The position numbers and the translations under genes are program-made. DNA of 64,000 nucleotides from Linanthus parryae. Its lineage: Eukaryota > Streptophyta > Magnoliopsida > Ericales > Polemoniaceae. Below the pieces are notes generated by a model. That model saw only the letters and a program-made list of their open reading frames with translations. It ran no database searches and was not told where the DNA came from. The stretch's first letter is position 1. Each line of letters begins with the position of its first letter. Shown piece by piece: positions 46,330 to 56,969 of the stretch. The stretch is from NCBI GenBank assembly GCA_023055425.1, contig JALGPY010000010.1:15845363-15909362 (forward strand), written 5' to 3'.

Positions 46330-47159
46330 GTGATCTTTCTGTTTAACTTCCATGTCTTGCAACTGCTACCCGTATCTTCATTTCATTAGTAGTAAATTAC
46401 ACCAAGTACCACTTCTATGCCATCTATCATATGTTTTCGTGACAATCCATCAGTGTGAGGAACAGAAAAATAATTTGTAGGTGTCCATAACGTGTCAGTC
46501 CCATAGAGAATTATATTTCTCAATGTACCACAAACACCAACTTTACCTCTTCTCCTCGTACCATTGTTATTCGCACCCAACCTTCTCCACATACCATGTT
46601 ATCAGTGCTTTGCACTACTCAGCTTCTGGTCTGTCGACCCAAGTACTTTTTTTAGAGCACATGAAATTTCTGCACACACGTTACGGGCACACCATGTCAT
46701 CTACATGGTGTTTCTGATGTTTTCTAGCACCAAAGTAGGCAGTCACTTCTAGAGCATGCAAAGTTTTCTTCAGAAAGTATAGTGTTTTTTTTAAGTTTTA
46801 GCTGTTTTGGTGTCTTACATTTCCTAGGTGAGAAGGATACAGAAATGATTATTGATGGTTGACCCTTGACAGAGTATGGAGAGTGTCTCAACATTCTCAA
46901 TGTTGACTAGGTATACGTCTTTGGGAAGATGTATTCCTAGTCGCACTTTTAGACTACATGAAGTTTTCTTCAGAAAGGAGAGTTCCTTTTAAGTTTTAGC
47001 TGTTCTTGGTGTCTTTAACATTTTCCTTGGTGAGAGGATATAGGAATGACTGTCGATGGTTGACCAGAGTATAGAGTGTGTCTCAACAGCCTTGTATTGA
47101 CTAGGTGTATGTCTTTGGAAAGATTAAGGCTAAGAAATTTGTGTTTTCTATGTTTCCAG

Positions 47160-47294
47160 GAACCTGCTTGGGTTGTAGCCCTTCGGATGAAGAACGTGAG
47201 CCAAGCACAGGACATGTGCTCCAAGCGGCTTTTGAGGAGTATCTCCGACGGCGAGAAGCTATCTCTATCTCCAAAATCCAGAAAGATGGACTAG
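47160..47294 (+). pseudogene. Anoctamin (TMEM16)-like gene, last exon
   Basis: After the acceptor TTTCCAG the exon encodes EPAWVVALRMKNVSQAQDMC, then SKRLLRSISDGEKLSL and SPKSRKMD with a TAG stop (47292-47294). It joins in phase 0 to the exon ending at 46329 (RIVPE/EPAW). This is the cytoplasmic C-terminus of the family. No lesion is seen in this exon; it is labelled pseudogene because the upstream part of the gene is inverted or missing here. Confidence 0.85.
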
Positions 47295-48157
47295 TGACCT
47301 GCAATCTGATCAGCAGTCAGAGTATCTATTAGCTTGTTTTCTTCATTCCAACTGATCGGTGATGTAGTTGTATATCCTAGACTTACTTCTGCCGAGGCTT
47401 ATGTTTTGTGTGTAAATTAGAGAGTACTGGTATAGTAGATGTTTCATCCCAATAAGCTCCGTTGGCATTACGAAAAAGATAAAGGCGCTTTCTGTTGTAT
47501 ATCAGTTTCTGCAGGCTGCAGTCGAATTGTTACCCAGTGTTTACAGTTTTGTAACTTGAGGACTCAGCTTCTGGTTCTGTTTCTGTCGCAATTAGGGAAA
47601 ATTAAAGTCCCTTAAGTATCACCTATTGCAGTTTTGAGTAATTGTGGCAGGAAACTGTGTGCGTTTTTAGCTTTTCCCCCAGTGAGGGAGTCTCATCTGA
47701 TTTGCACCGGCAATGCTGCCAAACAAGTATAATATGTTGCAACTATTTATACATGTAGTTAATTGAGAAGCTGGTTTCATGACGCGGCCTCTGCAACAGA
47801 ATTCTTGATATGACGCCAATTACACAGACCATTAGTGCTGTGAAAGTTCACCATGACAGAAAACTCAGTTCATCGAGAAGGATTGCACTCTTCCAGTCTT
47901 TCGTGGTTTGTGATTTGAATATAGGTCAGTGGCGGAGCTAGGATTTAAGGACAGCCGGTGCAAACTTCAATGTAGAGTCAATAACAGAGGCACTATTGCA
48001 AGGGTTTGTAACCATTCAGCATTTCTGCAATTAAAGAAAGGTCGTCATTGTAAAAATACTTAAAATATGGTTTTTAGTGGAGTTCCTTATAACTTGGGAG
48101 GCAAGTGTCATCTTTGGCCCTTGAATACCTCTGTCCTGCTGCCGGTTGTCTACCTGC
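47295..48157. other. 3' flank of the anoctamin-like gene
   Basis: Probable 3'-UTR and intergenic DNA. The sequence CAGTGGCGGAGCTAGGATTT at about 47928 looks like a common plant transposon terminus, but no partner end was found. Confidence 0.45.
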
Positions 48158-48463
48158 TCAGCAATGGGAGGAGCTTCCGAAGCATTTTTCAGATCTAAGA
48201 GAGCTCCGGGACCTCCCAAAGTGATCGCTAACTTGACAAGCGTAAGCAACCACAGCTTCTGCCCGTCTCCTTATCTCTGTCTTCACCTTGCTCGAGTCCA
48301 AGCGTCTGAGCAACTTTATTCCTGGCTCTACAGAAATTTCCATGAACGACGAGAAGCATTGGTCGAAACCTTGGCGCTTCTTGGTGGGTTCGTCTTTGGC
48401 AATCTCGCAAGTGCTCGTGGAAGCATCTCCTTTCGAGGAAGCGCTCGCTGTGGCGTCTAACAT
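48158..48463 (-). CDS. Small protein of unknown function, 101 residues
   Basis: The minus-strand frame from ATG 48463 starts MLDATASASSKGDASTSTCE. It has a charged segment (IAKDEPTKKRQGFDQCFSSF), a central MEISVEPGIKLLRRLDSSKV, a basic helix-like TEIRRRAEAVVAYACQV and a Ser/Arg-rich end. The frame stays open a further 56 codons upstream, but that part looks non-coding. The composition looks like a real small plant protein rather than a shadow frame. I do not recognise a named family, and no signal peptide or membrane helix is evident. It lies antisense and downstream of the anoctamin-like gene. It could be a retrocopy or a single-exon gene. Confidence 0.45.
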   Translation of the reverse strand: MLDATASASSKGDASTSTCEIAKDEPTKKRQGFDQCFSSFMEISVEPGIKLLRRLDSSKVKTEIRRRAEAVVAYACQVSDHFGRSRSSLRSEKCFGSSSHC

Positions 48464-49741
48464 TTGCTTAGATGGATGTTGTGTTTTTATTGTTTTAAGC
48501 AGATTGTTATCTTTCAATTTATAGGAGCAGACATGGTTGATATACAATTGAGTACCAAACAAGTAAAGGGTGTTACGTGGAAGGGTTGCCTGATACCAGA
48601 ATTTTGAATAGTCAAACTCCACGGTCTCCAAACCGATGCATCTAACTTGTTCAAGTAACGCGTGCTTTCCTCATTTTTATATTAGACTTGTCCATGTTTT
48701 CGTCCATGGTGCGGTTTATGCAATGAACGAATCCAAGGTCAATTGAACACGAAGAAGGCATACACGGATCAAGTCAAATCTTACATTGTGTTATGTATAC
48801 AGCTATCAAGTTAAAACCCTTCACATTCATGTTGAAGCCTATCTTATTTGACGTAATAAGTTATCAATCGGGTGGCATTTTCTTCTTCTATTAAATGTTC
48901 CATTGATAATTAGAGAATTTGTGAGGGCATGATGTTGACTTTGGTATGACCTTTTAGACTTTTAAATCGATTTTTTAGTTATTGTGCAAAACGTTAGTAG
49001 CAAAAACCTGATGAAAAAATATTTATATGAGTGAGTTTGTCATGACTTTGTTGAATTTTAAATTGACTTGTTAGTTCTTGTGCAAAAAGTCCGTGACTAA
49101 AAACTGATGAGAAAATATACTTTTATATGTGTTTGGTGAAAATAGTCGATGATGTTAAAAGGTTAATGGTATGAAATTTTTGTTTTTTTAGGGGATTTGA
49201 CAATTTTGTGTTATTTTTTAGCAAAGAGATAAGAATTAGCATAGATGCCAGAAAAAATAAAATGAAGTACATACTAAGTTTTAGGGCCAAAACCTTCAAA
49301 CCAGCCCAAAACCAACTACAAAAAATCAGATGAGAATATAAGATGTCCAAATTAGCAAAGTCTTTGAAGAAGGAAGAAACATAAAAATAAAGTAAGATTG
49401 GAAAAGGGGTAATTCTAACACAGCAACATCTAATCCGTGGCCTTTCGAGATGGTGATGAGATAGATGGGTGTGGCCTTCTGAGATGGTGATGAGATAGAT
49501 GGGTTGCTCTGTCAGCTCCAGAGGGGTGCTCGTCATCGAAACTATGTGCCGTCATCTAAACTATGTGCTGAGACAAAACTTCATAGTTAAAATGTACATC
49601 AATACGATACAAATGTTATAGAAGAAGGAGATGCAAAGCTTCATGATTGTATCCCACTGGTGTTGAGGATTTGCTGTGGAGATGAAGACAATTTGCTACT
49701 TGATGAGAAGTCCCATAGGGGTAAACGAGTAATTATTGCTT
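48464..49741. other. Intergenic DNA, nothing recognised
   Basis: AT-rich with a short tandem duplication near 49436-49502 (GAGATGGTGATGAGATAGAT, twice). The longer open frame on the minus strand (49536-49123) shows no family features. Confidence 0.55.
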
Positions 49742-49902
49742 GCTCCAAGAGAAAATATGACGTGGTACTCTAATCAATACATCACAGGACACGTCAGAAA
49801 CATGTAGGAATCCACTTTCTTTTGTCTGCCACTCATTCTCTTTCTTCTTGACGTGTCATGTGCTGTATTGATTAGAGCACCACGTGTATTTGCTCTTAGA
49901 GC
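49742..49902. mobile_element. Foldback MITE, 161 bp, about 53-bp inverted repeats
   Basis: GCTCCAAGAGAAAATATGAC and the following CGTGGTACTCTAATCAATAC pair with the inverse of GTATTGATTAGAGCACCACG and GTATTTGCTCTTAGAGC, at about 85-90% identity over 53 bp. A spacer of about 55 bp separates the arms. No clear TSD. It can form a near-complete hairpin and is a potential small-RNA source. Confidence 0.75.
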
Positions 49903-50595
49903 AAACAAAAATTTCTCGGGGTAAACACCTGAACCTGCAAGCTATTTTTTTTTCATTACTAGAAGAATCAGAGCATTCTGAACATTCATTTTGATGGTTG
50001 AGAGATTGCTTGAAAAATGAGAGGTCTCATTCCTGAAAACATTGTTATTCATAGTGTGCCGTACTGTCCATATTGTAGTTGAAAGCCATGTAAGCCAAAA
50101 TGATTAAGAGTGATTCAAGATTCAAACCGTAGAATGAGGTCACCAAGGGTAGATGGCATCAGTATTCCTATTGCTCTCCATGCTGACATGCAGAGGAAGG
50201 ACAACGGAAGAAGAGATGCATGGTAGTTTCTGTTTTATAATCAGAAACTACGTGTAATTATGAAGCTTTTCAAAGGTTGAAATGAAGTTTGTGGGGATGG
50301 ACGATAGTAAAATTTATACTTTGAGGAAGTTGTAATTCTTAAAAAAAAAATTCAAGTAAAGGAAGTCCATGAAGGGTCAAGAAAAGAAACACGTGTAGTA
50401 ATCATATGCTTCTCACACTCAAACATGGTCCATTAATTATGGGCTTGGACCCAACACCTATCTCTCTCTCGGATCAAGTTGCATCTTCTTGTGTCTTGGC
50501 CAAAAACTTCCTTCTTCCAAGAAAACCTTAGCCTTCATAGAAGCCTTCGACGTTGCTTCATAATTTGTGCCTGTTTGGAAGAGCGGTTTGTAAAC
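49903..50595. other. Intergenic DNA, nothing recognised
   Basis: AT-rich, with short open frames only. Confidence 0.5.
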
Positions 50596-50600
50596 AAGAT

Positions 50601-51884
50601 TGTCACGACCCGTACATTTTTTTCGCTTTAAGTTGATTACGAATTTATCAGAGTAAACGCTTGCTTTTCGGCCGCGACGCAAATACGAACCTTTTGCCTT
50701 TTGAATAAAAAATAGCGGAAGCTTAGAAATAGACAACTCTTTTCAATTTGAATGAAAAACGTCATTTTCCTATTTAATTGAGCAATATCGTTTACAATTA
50801 TCCAATAAAAGAATCTTGACAACTATTACAATTAATTTGCAAACGCTATAAATCTAGCCCGTCTATAGTCTCGAATCGACCCGTTCCGGTACCTGTAGAT
50901 ATTTTAGGGTGAGCAAAAAGCCCAGTAGGTACCGCCTAACCACTGGCGTAGAAATATAAAAATCATTTAAACTGTAACATCGCGAATCACATAATTATCA
51001 TGCTTTAGACATCATGCGAATAACAAACAATAACTTAACAATCAACATATAAGCATATAATCATGTATAGACCGTAATTACAGTAGACGTGAAAACTATA
51101 TTTCCCCTACCTTTATATCAGTTTCATGATAACAGCATTGAAATGATACGAGTAGCTCCAAATCTTTTATCTCGGAATATTCTCAATATCTCTCTATCTC
51201 ACTTATCGGTAGTTGAATCGAATATAGAATGAGAAATAACTATACCACTGGACCCTATTTATAGAATTCAGCGACCAATCAGATCGCGACGAGCCACAAG
51301 GACACGTGGCACTCATGCAATGAAAGTTGTGTCACACGACGACACGTGTCGCCTGTGTGTCACACATGGATAAGGATGGCCTCAGAGCATGACACATAAC
51401 CCCCTTACGTGTCGCGCATGCAGGGACAGTCGCAGATATTGTGACACATGTCCCTCTGCGTGTCACACATTCATTCGGCTAAATCTAAATGCTTATCCTC
51501 AACCACCGCGTCAAATAAACATGTAATTTAGTCACGCCAAGCATTTAACAAGCCACATATCGCGAGATGCATAAACAATACTTAATTATCACTTAAACTA
51601 GTGATTAGCACTAATTAACACTTAAACTAGTAATTAGCACTAATTAACACTTAAACTAGTGATTAACATTAATTAACACTTAGACTAGTGATTAGCACTA
51701 ATCATTCCCTAATTATTTTTATCTTTAATTTAGAAATAGAATAAGAAATTACGACTTTCGGTGTATTTCTGGTCGAGCTTAACATTTATAGTTTAGCAGT
51801 TATGAATACATCTATCAGAAAGCTAAATTCTTAAACATGAAATAAAGTGAAGTATAAATAAGCTTAAGAAATGCGGTCATTACA
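50601..51884 (-). repeat. LTR (3' LTR in element orientation)
   Basis: It contains a four-unit minisatellite of about 30 bp (ACACTTAAACTAGTGATTAG, about 51587-51703) and ACACGTG/GTGTCACAC-rich text. Confidence 0.9.
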
Positions 51885-52215
51885 TTCTTCCCTCCTTAAT
51901 AAAATTTCGTCCTCGAAATTTGAATTTTAATTATCGTGGGTTTCTATTTCAAAAATCATTCTTATCATGACATAAACAATCTCATCACTTTTGCATAGCC
52001 ATGCAGCGTGCCTACACAACTCCCCTTGCGCCCCGGCATACCTCGCTTGGATCAAGTTAGCCAAGACCGAGTCCCGTGCGTAGGTGACGAGCGATGCAGG
52101 TACCACACTCTACCCCAAAACGTATCCGGCATACCTCGCTTGGATCAAGTTAGCCAAGACCGAGTCCCGGGCGCAAATGTCGGGTAAGGTGGATTTAACA
52201 CACCGGGCTGGCACC

Positions 52216-52227
52216 GCTCTGATACCA
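52216..52227 (-). other. Primer-binding site for initiator tRNA-Met
   Basis: TGGTATCAGAGC on the minus strand, two bases from the LTR edge. Confidence 0.88.
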
Positions 52228-52229
52228 CT

Positions 52230-53519
52230 TGTCACGACCCGTACCTTTTTTTCCCTTTAAGTTGATTAAGAATTTATCAGAGTAAACGCTTGCTTTTCGG
52301 CCGCGACGGAAATACAAACTATTTTTGCTTTTAGATAAAATATAGCGGAAGCTTTAGAAAAAAACAACTCTTTTCAATTTCGAACAAAAACGTTATTTTC
52401 CTATTCAATTGAGCAATATCGTTTACAATTATCGAATAAAAGAATCTTGACACAGATTACAATTAATTCGAAAACGCTATAAGTCTAGCCCGTCTAAAGT
52501 CTTCGATCAATCCGGTACGGTACCTGTAGATATTTTAGGGTGAGCAAAAAGCCCAGTAGGTACCGCCTAACCACTGGCGTAGAAATATAATAATCAATTA
52601 AACTGTAACATCGTGAATCACATAATTATCATGCTTTAGACATCATGCGAATAACAAACAATAACTTAACAATCAACATATAAGCATATAATCATGTATA
52701 GACCGTAATTACAGTAGACGTGAAAACTATATTTCCCCTACCTCAATATCAGCTTCATGATAACTGCTTTGAAATGATATGAGTAGCTCCAAATCTTTTA
52801 TCTCGGAATATCTCTAGTGCATACCTATCTCTCTCTCACTTATCACTAGTTGAATTGAATCTGGAATGAGAAATAACTATAGCACTGAACCCTATTTATA
52901 GAATTCAACGACCAATCAGATCGCGACGAGTCACAGGGACACGTGTCTCACATGCAATGAAAGTTGTGCCACACGACGACACGTGTCGCCTGTGTGTCAC
53001 ACATGGATAAGGATGGCCTCAGAGCATGACACATACCCCCCTACGTGTCGCGCATGCAGGGAAAGTCGCAGATGTTGTGACACGTGTCCTTCTACGTGTC
53101 ACATATTTATTTGGCCAAATCTAAATGCTTATCCTCAACCACCGCGTCAAATAAACATGTAATGTAGTCACGTCAAGCATATAACAAGCCACATATCACG
53201 AGATGCATAAACAATACTTAATTAACACTTAAACTAGTGATTAGCACTAATTAACACTTAAACTAGTGATTGACACTAATTAACACTTAAACTAGTGATT
53301 AGCACTAATTAACACTTAAACTAGTGATTAGCACTAATCATTCCCTAATTATTTTTATCTTTAATTTAGAAATAGAACAAGAAATTACGACTTTCGGCGT
53401 CTTTCTGGACGAGCTTAACATTTATAGTTTGAATGTTATGAGTTCATTTATGAAATGACTAAATACTTAAACATGAAATCAACTTAAGTAATATAAATTT
53501 AAGAAACACGGTCATTACA
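52230..53519 (-). repeat. LTR (5' LTR in element orientation)
   Basis: Direct copy of 50601-51884 with scattered substitutions and small indels. It carries the same 30-bp minisatellite (about 53223-53336). Confidence 0.9.
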
Positions 53520-53582
53520 AAGATTGTTTAAAAACAATGTTTTTTTTCTTTTCCAAAAACACGTTGGGAGAGGAGAAAACTA

Positions 53583-56382
53583 GGGATGGCAATTGGGCGG
53601 GTTTGAGGGCAATTTCGGCAAACCCGACCCGACCCGGAGAAGAAACCGGAAAACCCGAAACCCCGTTTGCCCGAAATCTCTGTGCCCGAACCCAGCCCAT
53701 ACCCGAAAATCTCTTACCCATTCTTGCCCGCACCCAAACCCAACCCTGAACCCGGTCTTTCACAACAAAGCAGCCACAAAGATCTTCGATCAAAACAAAA
53801 CAACTACTGACTGAAATGTCTTGTGATGGACTAAATCAAACCCATAACACACATATCAAGCAAATTGTATCAGATCAAACCCAAAAAAAGAAAATTTACA
53901 CAAACCCACCAAAGCAGGACATACCAACTTGATCCAGAAAGTAAAAAACTCTAACCCAGATTCAACCCACGTTTAACCCTAGCCACGCCACCCGATTCCG
54001 TCTCTAGACCGGAGGTCGCGGTGGTAGAGTACTGAGGCAACGAGAAATCAGACCTTTCCCGGAACCTAGTTAAGCCACCACAACGATGAGAGAGAGAGAG
54101 AGAGAGTTAAAGAAGTAGATCGATGGTGCCTTTCAAGATTGCGCAATGATGCGGTGTCATGAAAGGAAGATCAAGTTTGGTGAATTCAAAGTTTCTGTGT
54201 TTACCAAATGAACAGTAACTTTATTGTTCATTTGGTATTTGTCAATTCGTTTCAGTAACCGTTGGATGAGAATAAGGGGATATAATCTCATCCGTCAGAT
54301 CTAGTTGAACGTCGGGTTTAAACCCCTAAGTGGAGCGTCGTCATTTCGATTAAAAGAAGACTCCTCGCTCCTTATTGGCCCATGAAACACTCCAACTGCA
54401 AGTGCACAGTTGTCGGTTTAGTGATAATATTCCAGAAATCCGGGTTCTCGAACCCAAGAGACTTCGTGTAAATTAACTACTAAATTTGTTCTTCGTGTGG
54501 GCAAAGCGCGTTGAGTTGTTGTTTCTAATTCTACTAATAATTAAAATAACGAGTATCTCAAATAATTCGAAGAATTAATTCAAGATTAACAAGCACGAGT
54601 TGATTTGGTTGTTTCTCAAAGTTGATCAAGATCAGGATATCTCTACGGATCACTAGGTATTTCACACTACGTTGGATTTATGTTCTACTAACACGATGAA
54701 TTTTTGTTCTAGTTAAACGAGCAATTTTATATTGAATATGTCTCAACCAATAACTATGCTTAAACTCTCATAACTGATTCCTCTAGCCTACTCAAGTTTA
54801 AGCACGCATTACGATATTACTTCTACTCTTTGTTCTTAGCTAACTAGCAAGATTCCTCAACCCCAGATACGGCTAGTGTGTATTTCAAGTTTCCGGGCAA
54901 CGAACGTAGATTCATCTATCATTCACAACCTAAAACAATCCTATTAATACGTCTACTAATAGAAAAGATTGATGAAAGGCGTAATATACACATAACTAGA
55001 CAAAACTTCATCAATTAAGCAAGAATGCATGAAAGAAAATCCATAAATCACAATACGTAGTGATCAAACCCTAGTTTCCCACGAGATATCCCGAAATAAG
55101 TGTTCAGCTACTCATAAACATGATCAATGCACAATTTTTCATGATCAAAATAGCAAAACTAGAGAAGAAATGAAGATTAGAAGCCAAACGGATGATCCAA
55201 GCTCTCCAACCTAGCTCCAAGCTCTCCAAGCACGTCTCCCAATGTGTTCTCTGATGCCAATCATGTTCCCCAAGGTTTCCTAAGTCTTCCGTGGCTCTCC
55301 AACCTCAAAACTATGCCAAAATAGCAAAATAACCCCAAAAATCCGATCCTGCTAGTAGAGGTAATCGTACGATTACCTTGATGTAATCGTACGATTACTT
55401 GCTGCTTTTACTTCCTGCGTTTACTTCCTGCGTTTACTTGCTGAATGAAATTTGGCTAAGGGGTAATCGTACGATTACCTCCATGTAATCGTACGATTAC
55501 TTCTGGGCAACCACCATCAAAACTCCATCTTCTTGCTCTTTTTCCCGACGTCTTCACTTCCCAAGCATTCCTTTGAGCCTCCAACTTTTCCGAAGTTCAC
55601 TTTTGCTCCAATGTCACGTCCTGAGCTCCCGGTTCCTGAAAACCACAACACGAGAAACATACCGGAAGATCAAACGTGATAAAATATAGTCAAAATTACC
55701 GCAAAAAGTGCCCGGACTCATCATTTACATGCAAAGACTCAACATAATCCAATTTTAGCAAGAAATGGTCCAAAATCCATTAAAATGCATCGGAATGCAC
55801 GCAAAACGGTAAGGAAACATATACGAATATAACTCCAAATATGGAGTTATCAGCCCACGTCAGCTGATTTGGGTCATCCTCCGCTGTGGTGGCTGCTGAG
55901 TGGATTAGTTTGTTACTTATTTTCTTTTATAATGTAATGACCCCAGCAGTTAGATTAATTACAATATCAGTAGTAATATATATATATGGATGTAATTCAT
56001 TTCCAAGTTCATTATGAATATCAGATATTAAATCCAATCTCTTCTCTGTCAAATTCTTCTCCGATTCTTCATACTCTTCTCTAAATTCTTCAATCTAGGT
56101 CAGGAATCAACCAATTCCTGACATGCGGCGGCGAAGGTTCTCTCTGAGGAACGAGAGAAGAGAATTTTGAGAATGAAAAATTAGAACGGTGGAAAGACCC
56201 ATTTGTATTTGGAACTGGGTACTTCGGGTACCAGTCGGGTACATCGGGTACACCATACCCGTGAGGGTTTTTCACATACCCGTGCCCGAACCCGCCCGAA
56301 CCGCATTAACCCATGCCCGATTCTTTACCCGTTCGGGTATGGGTCGGGCCTTACCCGATTTTAATACCCGAACTGCCATCCC
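53583..56382. mobile_element. TIR element with ACCCG-rich ends, interrupted by a solo LTR
   Basis: The left end GGGATGGCAATTGGGCGGGT pairs with the right end ACCCGAACTGCCATCCC. TA flanks both ends (53581-53582 and 56383-56384). Both subterminal zones are dense in ACCCG/CGGGT repeats. Without the solo LTR it is about 1.33 kb. No transposase ORF is visible; frames through the ends encode only repetitive Pro/Arg text. The right half recurs in the tandem copy (to 63075). Superfamily not certain. Confidence 0.65.
54383..55852 (-). mobile_element. Solo LTR (Athila/Tat-like) with GCCCA target duplication
   Basis: Read on the minus strand it starts TGATAACTCCATATTTGGAG and ends ...GGAGTGTTTCA. GCCCA is duplicated exactly at both borders (54378-54382 and 55853-55857). 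No primer site or interior follows, so this is a solo LTR, normally produced by LTR-LTR recombination. It carries four copies of the 16-bp palindrome GTAATCGTACGATTAC (55361, 55383, 55463, 55485). Its left 172 bp are missing from the second copy at 61289. Confidence 0.88.
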
Positions 56383-56969
56383 TATGGACAACCACCTTAG
56401 TGACTGGTAGTGCACCGAAATTTTGACAAGAGTTCAATGTAATATAGCTCGCGAGGTCTTCGCCAGTTTTTCCCTTAAAAAATGAAGAACAGAGATCATA
56501 ATCCAGGAACTACACATCTTATTAGCTCTTACAGTTATGAGAAAAGCAGATGATATATTACTACAAGATAAACTAGCATTGAAAGCAGGTTCTGGCAGGC
56601 ATTCAGGGACAGAATTTGAGCAACTCTAATGGTATCTCTGAAGACATGCTGGATCCTGAAGATTTTTAAGCTATAACTCCACTGGAACATTGATAGAAGG
56701 AGAGCTGAGTAGCATCGGCATGCCATTTCTTCTTTTCTAAATTCCCCAACACAGAAAAATAAATGTTGTTTCACAGTAGTTAGTTGTCTAAGAGTTGCAC
56801 ACTAGAAGATCACTTATCAAACAGCCAAGTCAAGGACGATTTACGCTGCTTAGTAGTACTACATAACTAAAGGAAAACAGTGGCTACTGTCAGCATGTCA
56901 AGTCCGGCTCATTAAAGCTTGGTTAAAGTCACGATTTCTAGTGTTCGTTAATTCCAAGCATTCCACAGC
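56383..56969. other. 3' flank of F-box gene copy 1
   Basis: Non-coding. An open frame on the minus strand (56774-56535) is conserved in copy 2 (63467-63228), but it resembles no protein and is explained by the recent duplication. Confidence 0.55.

Larger units (their letters stand above)
50601..53519 (-). mobile_element. LTR retrotransposon with complete LTRs and a 345-bp interior
   Basis: The two LTRs (50601-51884 and 52230-53519) are very similar, about 1.28 kb each. They read TGTAATGACCG...GGGTCGTGACA on the minus strand and thus have TG/CA ends. The 5-bp target duplication AAGAT flanks the element (50596-50600 and 53520-53524). The minus strand has a TGGTATCAGAGC primer site for initiator tRNA-Met (52216-52227) two bases inside the right LTR. 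It also has a purine tract (AAGGAGGGAAGAA) just before the left LTR. The 345-bp interior has no gag or pol and contains a duplicated segment (CGGCATACCTCGCTTGGATC, twice). It is non-autonomous, either TRIM/LARD-like or an internal-deletion derivative. Ty3/gypsy origin is likely but unproven. Confidence 0.92.

Noticed and set aside
53515..53814. Open frames of 70-92 codons on both strands
   Set aside because: Caused by ACCCG/CGGGT repeats at a transposon end.
56535..56774. 79-codon frame conserved in both duplicated units (also 63228-63467)
   Set aside because: Conservation is explained by the recent tandem duplication; no protein features.
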